Of a stretch of DNA of 64,000 bases, positions 1 through 8,411 are shown piece by piece. A program made the translations under genes and the position numbers. Positions within the stretch are counted from its first letter, which is position 1. Every line of letters starts with the position of its first letter. Source of the DNA: Pelomonas lactea (GTDB lineage: Bacteria; Pseudomonadota; Gammaproteobacteria; Burkholderiales; Burkholderiaceae_C); the NCBI RefSeq assembly GCF_043555885.1, contig NZ_JBIGHX010000002.1, positions 434,001-498,000 on the forward strand, in the 5' to 3' direction. The notes beneath the pieces are model-generated. The model worked only from the letters and a program-made list of their open reading frames with translations. It searched no databases and was not told the DNA's origin.

Positions 1-1
1 C

Positions 2-517
2 GCGCATGGCGCCACGCCATGGCTGGCCTATCACCATGCCGCGCTGGAGGCGGCCAACTCGGTGGATGGCATGCGCCAGACGCTGCTGGCCGAGGGGCTG
101 GGCGTGCGTGAGTTCACCACCATCCACGCCAGCACCACGGTGTTGCGTGACGACGGCAGCTTCGGCTTCGTCACGCTGCCACGCGACCCGTCGCTGGAAG
201 CGTTTGCGGCGCGGGCCCGCCCTCATGTGGAGCGCGTGCGCCGCGCCAGCGGCGACCTGTTCGCCGCCGACGAGCCCGGCGAGGTGCGCGAGGAGACGCT
301 GGTGCACATGACCGCGCTGCCCTGGCTGGCCTTCACCGCCTTCACGCATGCCCGCGGCCAGGGCGACGACCGGCCCAAGATCGCCTTCGGCCGATTCAAG
401 GAAGAAGGCGGCCGGCTGCTGATGCCGGTGGCCGTGGACGTGCACCACGCGCTGTGCGACGGCGTGCACGTGGGGCGCTTCTTCGAGCGCCTGCAGGCGA
501 ATCTCGACGCTGTCTGA
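2..517 (+). CDS. Chloramphenicol acetyltransferase-like protein (5' end missing)
   Basis: Only the C-terminal 171 codons are in the window; the frame is open from base 2, so the start lies upstream. The near-terminal motif HHALCDGVHVGRFF (codons ending near base 486) matches the HHxxxDG active-site signature of the trimeric CAT (PF00302) family, in which the second His deprotonates the acceptor hydroxyl for acetyl-CoA transfer. Other CAT-like stretches are STTVLRDDGSFGF and LPWLAFTAFTHA. Chromosomal proteins of this family often have unknown acceptors, so chloramphenicol resistance should not be assumed. The next gene is on the opposite strand and ends 22 bp away (convergent). Confidence 0.85.
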   Translation, partial: AHGATPWLAYHHAALEAANSVDGMRQTLLAEGLGVREFTTIHASTTVLRDDGSFGFVTLPRDPSLEAFAARARPHVERVRRASGDLFAADEPGEVREETLVHMTALPWLAFTAFTHARGQGDDRPKIAFGRFKEEGGRLLMPVAVDVHHALCDGVHVGRFFERLQANLDAV

Positions 518-539
518 CGTCTGACGCCGGCCGACTGCG

Positions 540-2141
540 TCAGGCCCGGCGCGCCGCGCGGCGCAATTCGACCGCATCGGGCAGCGAGCGCTCCTCGTTG
601 GCCGCCAGTCGGAATACATGCAGCGCCGCAGCCACCTGCTCGGTGTCGTGCTGCATCTGCGCGGCCGCGCGGGCCAGTTGCTCCACCAGACCGGCGTTCT
701 GCTGCGTGATGCCGTCCAGCGCATGCATGGCGCCGTTGACCTCGGAGACGCCCTGCAGCTGCGCGCGGGCACCGTCGTCGATGTGCGAGATCAGCCCCGT
801 GAAGGCGCGCACCTGGGCCAGCGTGGCGTCGATGCTCTCGCGCGCCGTGCGGGTCTGCGCCTCGCCGTCGCGCACGCGGCGCGTGGAATCGTCGATCAGC
901 GTCTTGATCTCGCGCGCCGCCGTGGAGCTGCGCAGCGCCAGCGCCCGCACCTCGCCGGCGACGACGGCAAAGCCCTTGCCATGCTCACCCGCCCGCGCCG
1001 CTTCCACGGCGGCGTTCAGCGCCAGCAGGTTGGTCTGGAAGGCGATGTTGTCGATGAGCTGCACGATCTCGCCGATGCGACCCGACGACGCGGCGATGCC
1101 GCCCATCGTGTCGGTCACCGAATGCACGACGCTGGCGCTGTTGCTGGACACCTCGTGCAGCTGGCCGGCCACGCCGCTGGCATTGCCGGCGTGCTCGCTG
1201 GTGTCGCGCACGGTGGCCGCGATCTGCTCGACGCTGGCCGCCGTCTGCTGCAGGCTCGCGGCCTGGCTCTCGGTGCGCTGGGCCAGGTCCTGGTTGCCCT
1301 GGGCGATCTCGTCGCTGACACGGCGGATGCGGTCGATCTCATGGCGGGTGTCGGTCACCATCGCGCACAGGTTGACGGACACCTGGGCCAGCGCCGACTC
1401 CAGCCGGCGCGTCAGCAGATGGCCGCTGGTGCGCAGCGTCGTCGACAGGTCGCCCGCGGCCAGTGCGTTGGCGAACCCCTCGGTCGCGCGCAGCATTCCG
1501 CGCAGCCTCGCGTGCTGTACGAAGGCCGTCACCCCCGCCGCAGCCAGCGCCACCGAGCCTGCGGCCCAGGAGCCCGCGGCGGCAAACGCCGTGACGCTGG
1601 CGGCAGCGGCCAGCAGCGGAGCCGGCATGCCGCCCAGCCAGGGCAGGCGCCGGCGCAGCCGCTGCACGCCGCCGGCCAAGCCCGGGCGCATCAGCCGGCC
1701 AGCGCTGAGGCGGTGTCGCAGCCGCCCGTCGGCCTTCTCGGCCCGCATCAGCGCGTACAGCGCCTCGGCCTGCTCGATCTGCGCCCGCGTGGGCTGGGTG
1801 CGCACCGACAGGTAGGCCACCGGCCGGCCGCCGTCCAGCAGCGGCGTCACGTTGGCGTACACCCAGTAATGGTCACCGTTCTTGCTGCGGTTCTTGACCA
1901 CCCCCGACCAAGGCTGCCCGTCGGCGATGGTGGCCCACAGGTCGCGGAAGGCCTCCTCGGGCATGTCGGGGTGGCGCAGGATGTTGTGCGGCTGGCCCAG
2001 CAGCTCCTCCAGCGTGTAGCCGCTGAGGTCGACGAAGGCCGCGTTGGCGTGAAGGATGCGGCCCTTCAGGTCGGTCGTCGACACCAGCGCCCGGCCGGTG
2101 GGGAAGGGGATTTCTCGATGGGTGACGGCTTGGTGGCGCAT
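540..2141 (-). CDS. Aer-like PAS-containing methyl-accepting chemotaxis protein
   Basis: Energy/redox-type chemoreceptor of 533 residues. An N-terminal PAS domain (about residues 18-120) carries the Aer-type landmarks STTDLKG, GQPHNILRHPDMP and WSGVVKNRSKNGDHYWV, which in E. coli Aer bind FAD. A hydrophobic segment at about 174-208 anchors it in the inner membrane, as in Aer, with no large periplasmic domain. It is followed by a HAMP-like stretch and a cytoplasmic MCP signalling hairpin, with the tip near IDNIAFQTNLLALNAAVEAA. The start at 2141 is chosen because AGAGGA lies about 9 nt upstream; an in-frame ATG at 2168 is possible. No chemotaxis genes are adjacent. The 112 bp to the next minus-strand gene must hold its promoter. 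Confidence 0.93.
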   Translation of the reverse strand: MRHQAVTHREIPFPTGRALVSTTDLKGRILHANAAFVDLSGYTLEELLGQPHNILRHPDMPEEAFRDLWATIADGQPWSGVVKNRSKNGDHYWVYANVTPLLDGGRPVAYLSVRTQPTRAQIEQAEALYALMRAEKADGRLRHRLSAGRLMRPGLAGGVQRLRRRLPWLGGMPAPLLAAAASVTAFAAAGSWAAGSVALAAAGVTAFVQHARLRGMLRATEGFANALAAGDLSTTLRTSGHLLTRRLESALAQVSVNLCAMVTDTRHEIDRIRRVSDEIAQGNQDLAQRTESQAASLQQTAASVEQIAATVRDTSEHAGNASGVAGQLHEVSSNSASVVHSVTDTMGGIAASSGRIGEIVQLIDNIAFQTNLLALNAAVEAARAGEHGKGFAVVAGEVRALALRSSTAAREIKTLIDDSTRRVRDGEAQTRTARESIDATLAQVRAFTGLISHIDDGARAQLQGVSEVNGAMHALDGITQQNAGLVEQLARAAAQMQHDTEQVAAALHVFRLAANEERSLPDAVELRRAARRA

Positions 2142-2253
2142 GCGCAGGTCCTCTCTGGACTGCAGCATGCGGCGCGTCGCGGCCCGCCTGCTTGACCTGG
2201 CGCAAACCCTGAGAGCCGCCGCCCGCGCAGGCCGGCGGCGCGTGACGCAATGC

Positions 2254-3024
2254 TCAGATATCCAGCGTCACGATGACCGGTGCATGGTCGCTGGGGCGCT
2301 CGTTCTTGCGCGGCGCCTTGTCGATCTCGCAGGCCGTCACACGGCCCTTCAGCGCCTCGCTGACGAGGATGTGGTCGATGCGCAGGCCCTGGTTCTTGCG
2401 GAAGGCCAGGTTGCGGTAGTCCCACCAGCTCCAGCTCTTGGCCGGCTGCTCGAACAGCCGGAACGCGTCGGTCAGGCCCAGGCCCAGCAGTTGCTGGAAG
2501 TGCTCGCGCTCCTCGGGTGTGCAGTGGATCTGGCCGGCCCAGGCGACCGGGTCGTAGACGTCGCGGTCTTCCGGCGCGATGTTGAAGTCGCCCATCAGCA
2601 CCAGCTGCTCGTGCGCCTTCAGCTCGTCGGCCAGCCAGGTGCGCAGCCCCGTCAGCCAGTTCATCTTGTAGGCGAACTTGTCGCTGCCCGGCGCCTGGCC
2701 GTTGGGGAAGTAGCCGCCGATGACGCGCACGCCACCCACCGTGCCGGCGATGACGCGGGCCTGCTCGTCGGCAAAGCCGGTGATGTTCTTGATGACGCCG
2801 TCGGCGCGCTCGCGGCTGATCAGCGCCACGCCGTTGTAGGTCTTCTGGCCGAACCACTGCACCTGCCAGCCGGCCTCGCCGATCTCCATCGTCGGGAACT
2901 TGTCGTCGGTGAGCTTGGTCTCCTGCAGCACCAGTGCGTCGACGGGGTGGGCGGCCAGCCAGTCCAGCACCTGCGGCAGCCGGATGGCGAGGGAATTGAC
3001 GTTCCAGGTGGCGAACTTCTTCAT
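2254..3024 (-). CDS. xth: Exodeoxyribonuclease III
   Basis: AP endonuclease/3'-5' exonuclease of base-excision repair, 256 residues, the usual length for ExoIII. Family landmarks in order are TWNVNSLAIRLPQVLDWL, LQETKLTDDKFP (metal-binding Glu), GDFNIAPEDRDVYDP (catalytic Asp/Asn), RIDHILVS and SDHAPVIVTL (catalytic His), all of the EEP superfamily. It ends 112 bp upstream of the chemoreceptor start. On its 5' side the stop codon of a truncated LysR gene lies only 10 bp away, so the native promoter is either very short, inside that remnant, or was altered by the deletion that made the remnant. Confidence 0.95.
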   Translation of the reverse strand: MKKFATWNVNSLAIRLPQVLDWLAAHPVDALVLQETKLTDDKFPTMEIGEAGWQVQWFGQKTYNGVALISRERADGVIKNITGFADEQARVIAGTVGGVRVIGGYFPNGQAPGSDKFAYKMNWLTGLRTWLADELKAHEQLVLMGDFNIAPEDRDVYDPVAWAGQIHCTPEEREHFQQLLGLGLTDAFRLFEQPAKSWSWWDYRNLAFRKNQGLRIDHILVSEALKGRVTACEIDKAPRKNERPSDHAPVIVTLDI

Positions 3025-3034
3025 CGCGGGGGTC

Positions 3035-3289
3035 TCAAGGCTGGGGATCGGCCGGCATTGTCACCGGCGCCAGCCGGCCCACGACGTGTTCGACCAGGCG
3101 CTGCAGCCGCCCCAGGCGGCGCGGGTCGCGGTGGTAGCCGAGGTAGACCTGCCGGCCGGGCGGCGCCTCGGGCGGCGTGGCCTTCACGAGGCCCGGGTGG
3201 GCGTCGCCCAGCGGGCAGGGCAGCACCGTCCAGCCCCGGCCGGCCGCGCACAGCGCCGCCTGCACCTGGCGGTTGTTGCTGCGCAGCGT
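3035..3289 (-). pseudogene. LysR-family regulator, C-terminal remnant
   Basis: About 84 codons with the end of a LysR effector-binding domain: RSNNRQVQAALCAAGRGWTV, LPCPLGDAHP and GYHRDPRRLGRLQRLVEHVV, then a stop at 3035. The helix-turn-helix and the first part of the effector domain are absent. The recognisable sequence stops at about 3289, exactly where a plus-strand dehydrogenase fragment begins. The fragment is transcribed toward xth. It cannot bind DNA and has no credible start codon in homologous sequence, so it is called a pseudogene. Confidence 0.75.
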
Positions 3290-3631
3290 GACAAGCCCGG
3301 CGACGGCGAGGTGCTGGAGGCGTCCTTCACGGCCGTGCGCCGCTACGGCGGCCATGTCGTCAGCATCCTGGGCTGGGGCACGCACAGCCTGGCGCCGCTG
3401 TTCTTCCGCGCAGCGACCTATTCGGGCGTGTTCACGCTGCTGCCGTTGCTCAGCGGCGAGGGCCGCGAAGCCCACGGCACCATCCTGCGCGAGGCCGCAG
3501 CGCTGGTGGAGGCTGGACTGCTGGCGCCACGGCTGGATGCGCGGCGCTTCGCCCTGGTCACCGCCGGCGACGCGCACGCCGTCGTCGCCGCCGGGCAGGG
3601 CCGGGGCAAGGTTGTCGTCGACGTGGGCTGA
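3290..3631 (+). pseudogene. Zinc-type alcohol dehydrogenase/quinone oxidoreductase family, C-terminal remnant
   Basis: About 113 codons matching the C-terminal third of the medium-chain dehydrogenase/quinone oxidoreductase family: GEVLEASFTAVRRYGGHVVS, LAPLFFRAATYSGVFTLLPL, ALVEAGLLAPRLDARRF and AGQGRGKVVVDV, with the stop at 3629-3631. The N-terminal catalytic domain and most of the Rossmann fold are missing. Homology starts at about 3290-3300, directly abutting the truncated LysR gene on the other strand. It converges with the flavoenzyme gene 10 bp downstream. Confidence 0.75.
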
Positions 3632-3641
3632 GTGCCGCGCG

Positions 3642-5063
3642 TCACCCGCCGACTTCGGCCTCGGTATCGCAGTCCAGGCAGTCCTCGATGGGCGGGTCGG
3701 GCAGGTGCTGGTCGTTGTGCAGCTGGCGCAGCGCCGTGCGCAGGCCTTCCTCGACGACCGGGTGATAGAACGGGTAGTTCAGCATCTGCTGCACCGTGTC
3801 GCCGCGCTGCACGCACCAGGCCAGCAGGTGACCGATGTGCTCGGCGGCGGGGCCGATCATCTCCGCGCCCAGCAGCCGGCCCGTGCCGCGCTGGGCGTAG
3901 ACATGCAGGCCGCCACGGTTGACGCCCATGACGCGGCTGCGGCCCTGGTCGGCAAAGCTGACGCGGCCGGTGTCGAACGCCGTGCCGGCGGCGGTCAGCT
4001 CGGCATGGCTGGCGCCGGCCATCGCGATCTGCGGATCGCTGAAGACGACGGCCAGCGGCGCACGGCGCGGGCGGCGGTGCACGTCGGGGAAGCGCGCCGC
4101 GTTGTCGCCGGCGATGCGGCCGGCGTCGGCGGCCTCGTGCAGCAGCGGCCGGTCCTCGGTGGCGTCGCCGGCCACGAACAGCGGGCCCGCGCCCCACTGG
4201 CCGGTGTGGCGGTCGATGCGCGGCCGGCCCGCGGCGTCGCGTGGCAGGGCCAGGGCCTCCAGCCCCAGGCCGTCGAGGTTGGGCTCGCGGCCGCTGGCGC
4301 ACAGCAGCAGGTCGAAGCGCTCGCCGCCCAGCAGCACCTGGTCTCCGTCCACCGCCGGCTGCAGGTCGCCCGCGTTGGCCGTCAGCGGCAGCGCCTCGGC
4401 AAACAGTTGCCGGCCCAGCGCCTGCAGCTCGGGGTCGGTCAGCGGGCTGATGCGCTCGCCGCGGGCGAACAGCCGCACGCGCACGCCCAGCCGGTGCAGC
4501 GCCAGCGCCAGCTCCAGCCCGATGACGCCGGCGCCGACGACGGCCACCGAGCGCGGCAGGTCGACCCAATCGAACACGTCGTCGTTGACGATGAGGCGAT
4601 GGCCCAGCCGCTCGCGCCAGCCCGCCGGGAGGCGCGGGCGTGAGCCCGTTGCGACGACGACGGCGCGGGCCTCGATGCGCCGGCCGTCCACGTCCAGCGT
4701 GTTCGCGTCGACAAAGCTCGCCCGGCCGAACAGCCGCGTCGCCTCGGGCCAGCCTTCCACGGTGTCGGTGACGAAGCCGACGAAGCGGTCGCGCTCGCTG
4801 CGCACACGCTGCATGACGGCGCGGCCGTCGATGGCCGGTGCATCCGCCTGCACGCCGAAGCGGTGCGCCTCGCGCACGGCCTCGGCGGCGTCCGCTGCGG
4901 CGATCAGCAGCTTGCTGGGCATGCAGCCCACGCGGGCGCAGGTCGTGCCGTAGTGGGCGGCCTCGATGAGCAGCACGCGCTCGGTGTGGCGGCGCGCGGC
5001 GCGGTAGGCCGCCATGCCGGCCGTGCCGGCGCCGATGATGGCCACGTCGCAGGAATGGGTCAT
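3642..5063 (-). CDS. Dihydrolipoamide dehydrogenase-type pyridine nucleotide-disulfide oxidoreductase
   Basis: FAD/NAD(P)-dependent disulfide oxidoreductase of 473 residues. It has the FAD dinucleotide motif VAIIGAGTAGMAAYR at the N-terminus, the redox-active pair in TTCARVGCMPSK (Cys42/Cys47), a second nucleotide motif VAVVGAGVIGLELALAL, the FAD motif LFVAGDATEDRPLLHEAADAG, and the C-terminal dimerisation domain with YHPVVEEGLRTAL supplying the His-Glu dyad. An in-frame ATG at 5132 would add 23 residues without similarity, so 5063 is preferred. It does not sit with 2-oxoacid dehydrogenase genes, so the real substrate (lipoamide, glutathione-like or metal) is uncertain; class assignment is firm. 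Confidence 0.9.
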   Translation of the reverse strand: MTHSCDVAIIGAGTAGMAAYRAARRHTERVLLIEAAHYGTTCARVGCMPSKLLIAAADAAEAVREAHRFGVQADAPAIDGRAVMQRVRSERDRFVGFVTDTVEGWPEATRLFGRASFVDANTLDVDGRRIEARAVVVATGSRPRLPAGWRERLGHRLIVNDDVFDWVDLPRSVAVVGAGVIGLELALALHRLGVRVRLFARGERISPLTDPELQALGRQLFAEALPLTANAGDLQPAVDGDQVLLGGERFDLLLCASGREPNLDGLGLEALALPRDAAGRPRIDRHTGQWGAGPLFVAGDATEDRPLLHEAADAGRIAGDNAARFPDVHRRPRRAPLAVVFSDPQIAMAGASHAELTAAGTAFDTGRVSFADQGRSRVMGVNRGGLHVYAQRGTGRLLGAEMIGPAAEHIGHLLAWCVQRGDTVQQMLNYPFYHPVVEEGLRTALRQLHNDQHLPDPPIEDCLDCDTEAEVGG

Positions 5064-5273
5064 TTCAAGCTCGCAGGTCGATGACCGGGGCAGGATAGCC
5101 CCGCGCCGTCGCCGGCCTGAGTAACCGGGCATCTATGTGGTTTATGACTCGTTTTCCCTCCAATGTGCCCCCCTGGGGCATGGCTATCATGACCCGGCCC
5201 TCCTCACTTCCTTGCCTGCCCCCGCCCGTCTGGCCGTTTTTTGCCGGCGTGCGGCCCGAGTCGCTGCCGACGC
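5064..5273. promoter_or_regulatory. Divergent intergenic region upstream of the adhesin-secretion operon
   Basis: The 210 bp between the minus-strand flavoenzyme and the plus-strand ABC exporter must hold promoters for both directions. It is visibly less GC-rich than its surroundings around 5130-5165. A TATCAT hexamer at 5185-5190 could be a -10 for the secretion operon, but no convincing -35 stands 17 bp upstream, so exact promoter positions are not called. Any regulator-binding site controlling the giant adhesin is most likely here. Confidence 0.3.
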
Positions 5274-6995
5274 ATGCGTGAAGCCCTCCTGCTGTTCCTC
5301 CGCGCGAACCGTCGTCACCTGACCGATCTGGCGCTCGCCAGCCTGCTCGTCAACGCCTTCGTGCTGACGCTGCCGCTGTTCTCCATGCTCGTCTACGACA
5401 AGGCCGTGGGCAACGAGCTGCACGAGACGCTGTGGGCGCTGGCGCTGGGCATGGGGCTGCTGTTTGCGCTGGAGCTGGTGCTGCGGCTGTCGCGCGTGCT
5501 GCTGGTGGAGCATGCCGGCGCGCGCTGGGACATGCACCTGGACGAGCGCCTGCTGCGCGGCGTGCTGGCCACGCCGGCCTCCAGGCCGCTGCCGGTGGGC
5601 ACGCTGATGTCGCGCTACCGCGAGCTGGCGGCCACGCGCGACGTGCTCTCCGCGCAGTTCCTGCTGCCGCTGGCGGATGTGCCATTCGCCGTGCTGTTCG
5701 CCATCGCGCTGGCCGTCGTCGCGGGGCCGCTGGTGCTGATCCCGCTGGGGACCGGGCTCGTGCTGCTGGGGGCCGGCGCCGTGTTGCAGGGCGCGGCGGC
5801 GCGCCGCTCGCAGGTGGCCAACAAGGCGTCGGCCACCAAGCTGTCGTGGCTGGTGGATGTGCTGATCGCGCGCGACAGCCTGATGTCCACCGCCGCGGCC
5901 CGCGTGGCCGAGCGCGGCCTGCGCGAACCGTCGGCCGTCGGTGCCCGGGCGGCGTCGCGGGCACGGGTGTGGCAGCAGGTCAGCCAGCAGCTGCTGCCGG
6001 TGGGCATGTCCGCCTGCACGGTGCTGACGCTGGTGGCCGGCGTCTACCGCATCGAGGCGCAGGCGCTCAGCGTCGGCGGGCTGATCTCAGCCACCATGCT
6101 GGGCGGGCGGCTGGTGAGTTCCATCTGCCTGTTCGCACCGGTGGTGGTGCGTTGGCGCGAGTTCATGCGCGCGCTGCGCGACATGGCGCAGACCGTGGCG
6201 CTGGATGCTGCCGTGCTGCCCGACCGCGATACCACCGGCCCGCTGGGCGCGGCCGCCGCCGAGGGCGTGCGGCTGGCCGGCGTGGGCTTTGCCTACCCCG
6301 ACCGGGCGCCGGTGCTGGCCGACGTGACGGCCACGCTGCAGGCCGGCGAGCTGGTGGCCGTCGTCGGCAGCTCGGGCGCCGGCAAGTCCACGCTGCTGAA
6401 GCTGCTGGCCGGGCATGTGGTGCCCACGTCGGGCCAGTTCGCGCTGGGCGGCCGCGTCGTCGCCGACGACCTGACGCGCCGCTGGCTGGCCGGCACGGTG
6501 GCCTACAAGCCGCAGGAGCCGGGCTTCCTGGCCGGGCGGCTGCAGGACGTCGTCGCGCCCGGCGAGGACGGCGCCCGCGAGGCCGACCTGCTGCGTGCGC
6601 TGCGCGTGGCCGGCCTGGGCCCGCAGCTGGACCGCGGCGAGCTGGGCCTGAACACCGAGCTCGGCCCCAACGGCGCCGGTCTGTCGGGCGGCCAGCGGCA
6701 GATGCTGGCGCTGGCGCGCGTGCTGCACCAGCCTTCCGACCTGCTGCTGCTGGACGAGCCGACGCTGGGGCTGGACCGCCAGGCGCAGGAAGGCTTCATC
6801 GCCGCACTGCCGGGGTGGAAGGACGGCCGCTGCATCGTCGTCGCCACGCACAGCGCCGAGCTCATCCAGATCTGCGACCGCGTGCTGGTGCTGGAGCGCG
6901 GCCGGCTGGTGGCCGACGCGCCGCCGCAGCGGCTGCTGGCGCCCGGCGCCGTCACCCCGCGCACGCCCGCGCCGAACCGCACGACGTCCGCCTAA
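5274..6995 (+). CDS. Type I secretion ABC transporter, LapB-like
   Basis: Inner-membrane permease/ATPase (573 residues) powering type I secretion. An N-terminal ABC transmembrane domain (about residues 15-300) begins with the LapB/RtxB-type segment LPLFSMLVYDKAVGNELHET. The nucleotide-binding domain has Walker A GSSGAGKST (365-373, Lys371), signature LSGGQRQML (from 470), Walker B LLLLDEPT (Asp494/Glu495) and the switch His in VVATHS. There is no C39 peptidase or C39-like domain ahead of the membrane domain, unlike the 700-residue LapB/HlyB proteins. The ATG at 5274 is chosen over 5241 because the family sequence begins here. It is the first gene of the co-directional cluster ending with the giant adhesin. 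Confidence 0.93.
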   Translation: MREALLLFLRANRRHLTDLALASLLVNAFVLTLPLFSMLVYDKAVGNELHETLWALALGMGLLFALELVLRLSRVLLVEHAGARWDMHLDERLLRGVLATPASRPLPVGTLMSRYRELAATRDVLSAQFLLPLADVPFAVLFAIALAVVAGPLVLIPLGTGLVLLGAGAVLQGAAARRSQVANKASATKLSWLVDVLIARDSLMSTAAARVAERGLREPSAVGARAASRARVWQQVSQQLLPVGMSACTVLTLVAGVYRIEAQALSVGGLISATMLGGRLVSSICLFAPVVVRWREFMRALRDMAQTVALDAAVLPDRDTTGPLGAAAAEGVRLAGVGFAYPDRAPVLADVTATLQAGELVAVVGSSGAGKSTLLKLLAGHVVPTSGQFALGGRVVADDLTRRWLAGTVAYKPQEPGFLAGRLQDVVAPGEDGAREADLLRALRVAGLGPQLDRGELGLNTELGPNGAGLSGGQRQMLALARVLHQPSDLLLLDEPTLGLDRQAQEGFIAALPGWKDGRCIVVATHSAELIQICDRVLVLERGRLVADAPPQRLLAPGAVTPRTPAPNRTTSA

Positions 6996-7007
6996 GGAAT
7001 GCGACCC

Positions 7008-8405
7008 ATGTCTTTCTCCCTGCGTCGCCTGAGCGGGCTGACCCTGCTCTGCATCGCACCCGCGCTGGCGCTGGCCCAGGCGGAGCCGCCGGCTCCGGCC
7101 GCGTCAGCCGCCTCGGCACCCGACGCGCCCAAGCCCCGCGTCGCCGTGCTGCAGCAGCTGCTGGGCATGCCGCCGGTGCTGCCGCTGGCCGGCAACGGCC
7201 CGGCGCTGACGCTGGCCGACGCACTGCAGCAGGCCTGGCAGAACAGCCCCGACGTGGCCGCCGCGCGCTACCGCGCGCTGAGCTTCGACTACACCCGCAA
7301 GGCCGCGCGCGGTGCACTGCTGCCCAAACTGGAGACGCGCTTCGCCGTCGGCCGCGGGCACCTCGAAACGCCCGACAGCCAGGCCAACCTGGGCCGCGCC
7401 GACCATTCCGCCGTGCTCAGCCAGGCGTTGGTGGACGAGGCGGCCCGCCACGAGTGGACGCGCCAGGAGCTGCTGGCCGCATCCGCCGAGGTGCAGCTGG
7501 CGGGCGTCGAGTCGCAGATGCTGCTGGACACCGGCAGCGCCTGGTTCGCGGTGCTGCAGCAGCGCGTGGGCGTGGAGCTGGGCCAGGGCTACGAGAAGGA
7601 GCTGGGCGAGCTGCTGCGCTACATCGGCGACCGCGTGGCCGCCGGCGGTGCCAGCCCGGCGGAGCGCGAGCGCATCGCGGCGCGCGTGGCCAACGTGCGC
7701 TCGGGCCTGGCCGACTCGCGTGCAGCGCTCGCGGCGGCGCTGCGCAACTTCCAGCGGCTGTCGTCCGTGACGCCGTTCGGCCTGGCGCTGGATGCGCCGC
7801 TGGACCTCTACCTGCCCGCCGACGCCGACGCGGCGATGGCCGAGGCCGGCGACGGCAACGCCGAGATCCTGGCGTCGCGGCTGGAACAGCAGGCCGCCGA
7901 GTCGGAGCGCAAGGGCGGCCGTTCGGCCTTCCTGCCGCGCCTGGCCGTGGAGCTGACGCATTCGCAGACGCGCAACGCCGCCGGCACCGAGGCCCAGCAG
8001 AAGGACAGCAAGGCCATGCTGGTGATGACCGTGCCGCTGCTCAACGGCGGTGCGGACTATTCCCGCATGAAGGCCTCCGAGGCGCACCGCAACGAGCTGC
8101 AGGCGCGCGGCGAGGCGGTGCGCCGCCGCGTCGTGCAGGACCTGGAGACCAGCTACGCCAACCTGCAGGCCGCGACCGAGCGCTTCACGTCGGTGCGCGA
8201 CGAGCTGGAGGCCAACCGCAAGGTGGTGGACGCCTTCCGCGCCCAGCTGACCGGCGGCAACCGCCAACTGCTGGACGTGCTGGACGCCTACCAACGCCTG
8301 CACCAGAGCCGCCTCGACATCGTGCAGGTGGTGGTGGCTGCGGCGCAGAACGAGTGGCGCATTGCCCACCTGACCGGCGCGCTGCGCCAAGTGGTGGGAC
8401 GGTAG
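7008..8405 (+). CDS. TolC-like outer-membrane secretion channel
   Basis: Outer-membrane efflux protein of 465 residues, LapE/TolC class, the third component of a type I secretion system. It has a signal peptide (LTLLCIAPALALA, cleavage before QAEPP), a Pro/Ala-rich linker, then two repeats of the helical barrel fold typical of OEP proteins: LTLADALQQAWQNSPDVAAA, LLPKLETRFAVG, GNRQLLDVLDAYQRLHQSRL and a long coiled region. ATG 7008 is preferred over 6999 because AAGGA at 6994-6998 is correctly spaced for it. It lies 12 bp after the exporter gene and 6 bp before the MotB-like gene, so it is in the same transcript. Confidence 0.92.
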   Translation: MSFSLRRLSGLTLLCIAPALALAQAEPPAPAASAASAPDAPKPRVAVLQQLLGMPPVLPLAGNGPALTLADALQQAWQNSPDVAAARYRALSFDYTRKAARGALLPKLETRFAVGRGHLETPDSQANLGRADHSAVLSQALVDEAARHEWTRQELLAASAEVQLAGVESQMLLDTGSAWFAVLQQRVGVELGQGYEKELGELLRYIGDRVAAGGASPAERERIAARVANVRSGLADSRAALAAALRNFQRLSSVTPFGLALDAPLDLYLPADADAAMAEAGDGNAEILASRLEQQAAESERKGGRSAFLPRLAVELTHSQTRNAAGTEAQQKDSKAMLVMTVPLLNGGADYSRMKASEAHRNELQARGEAVRRRVVQDLETSYANLQAATERFTSVRDELEANRKVVDAFRAQLTGGNRQLLDVLDAYQRLHQSRLDIVQVVVAAAQNEWRIAHLTGALRQVVGR

Positions 8406-8411
8406 TCGAGC

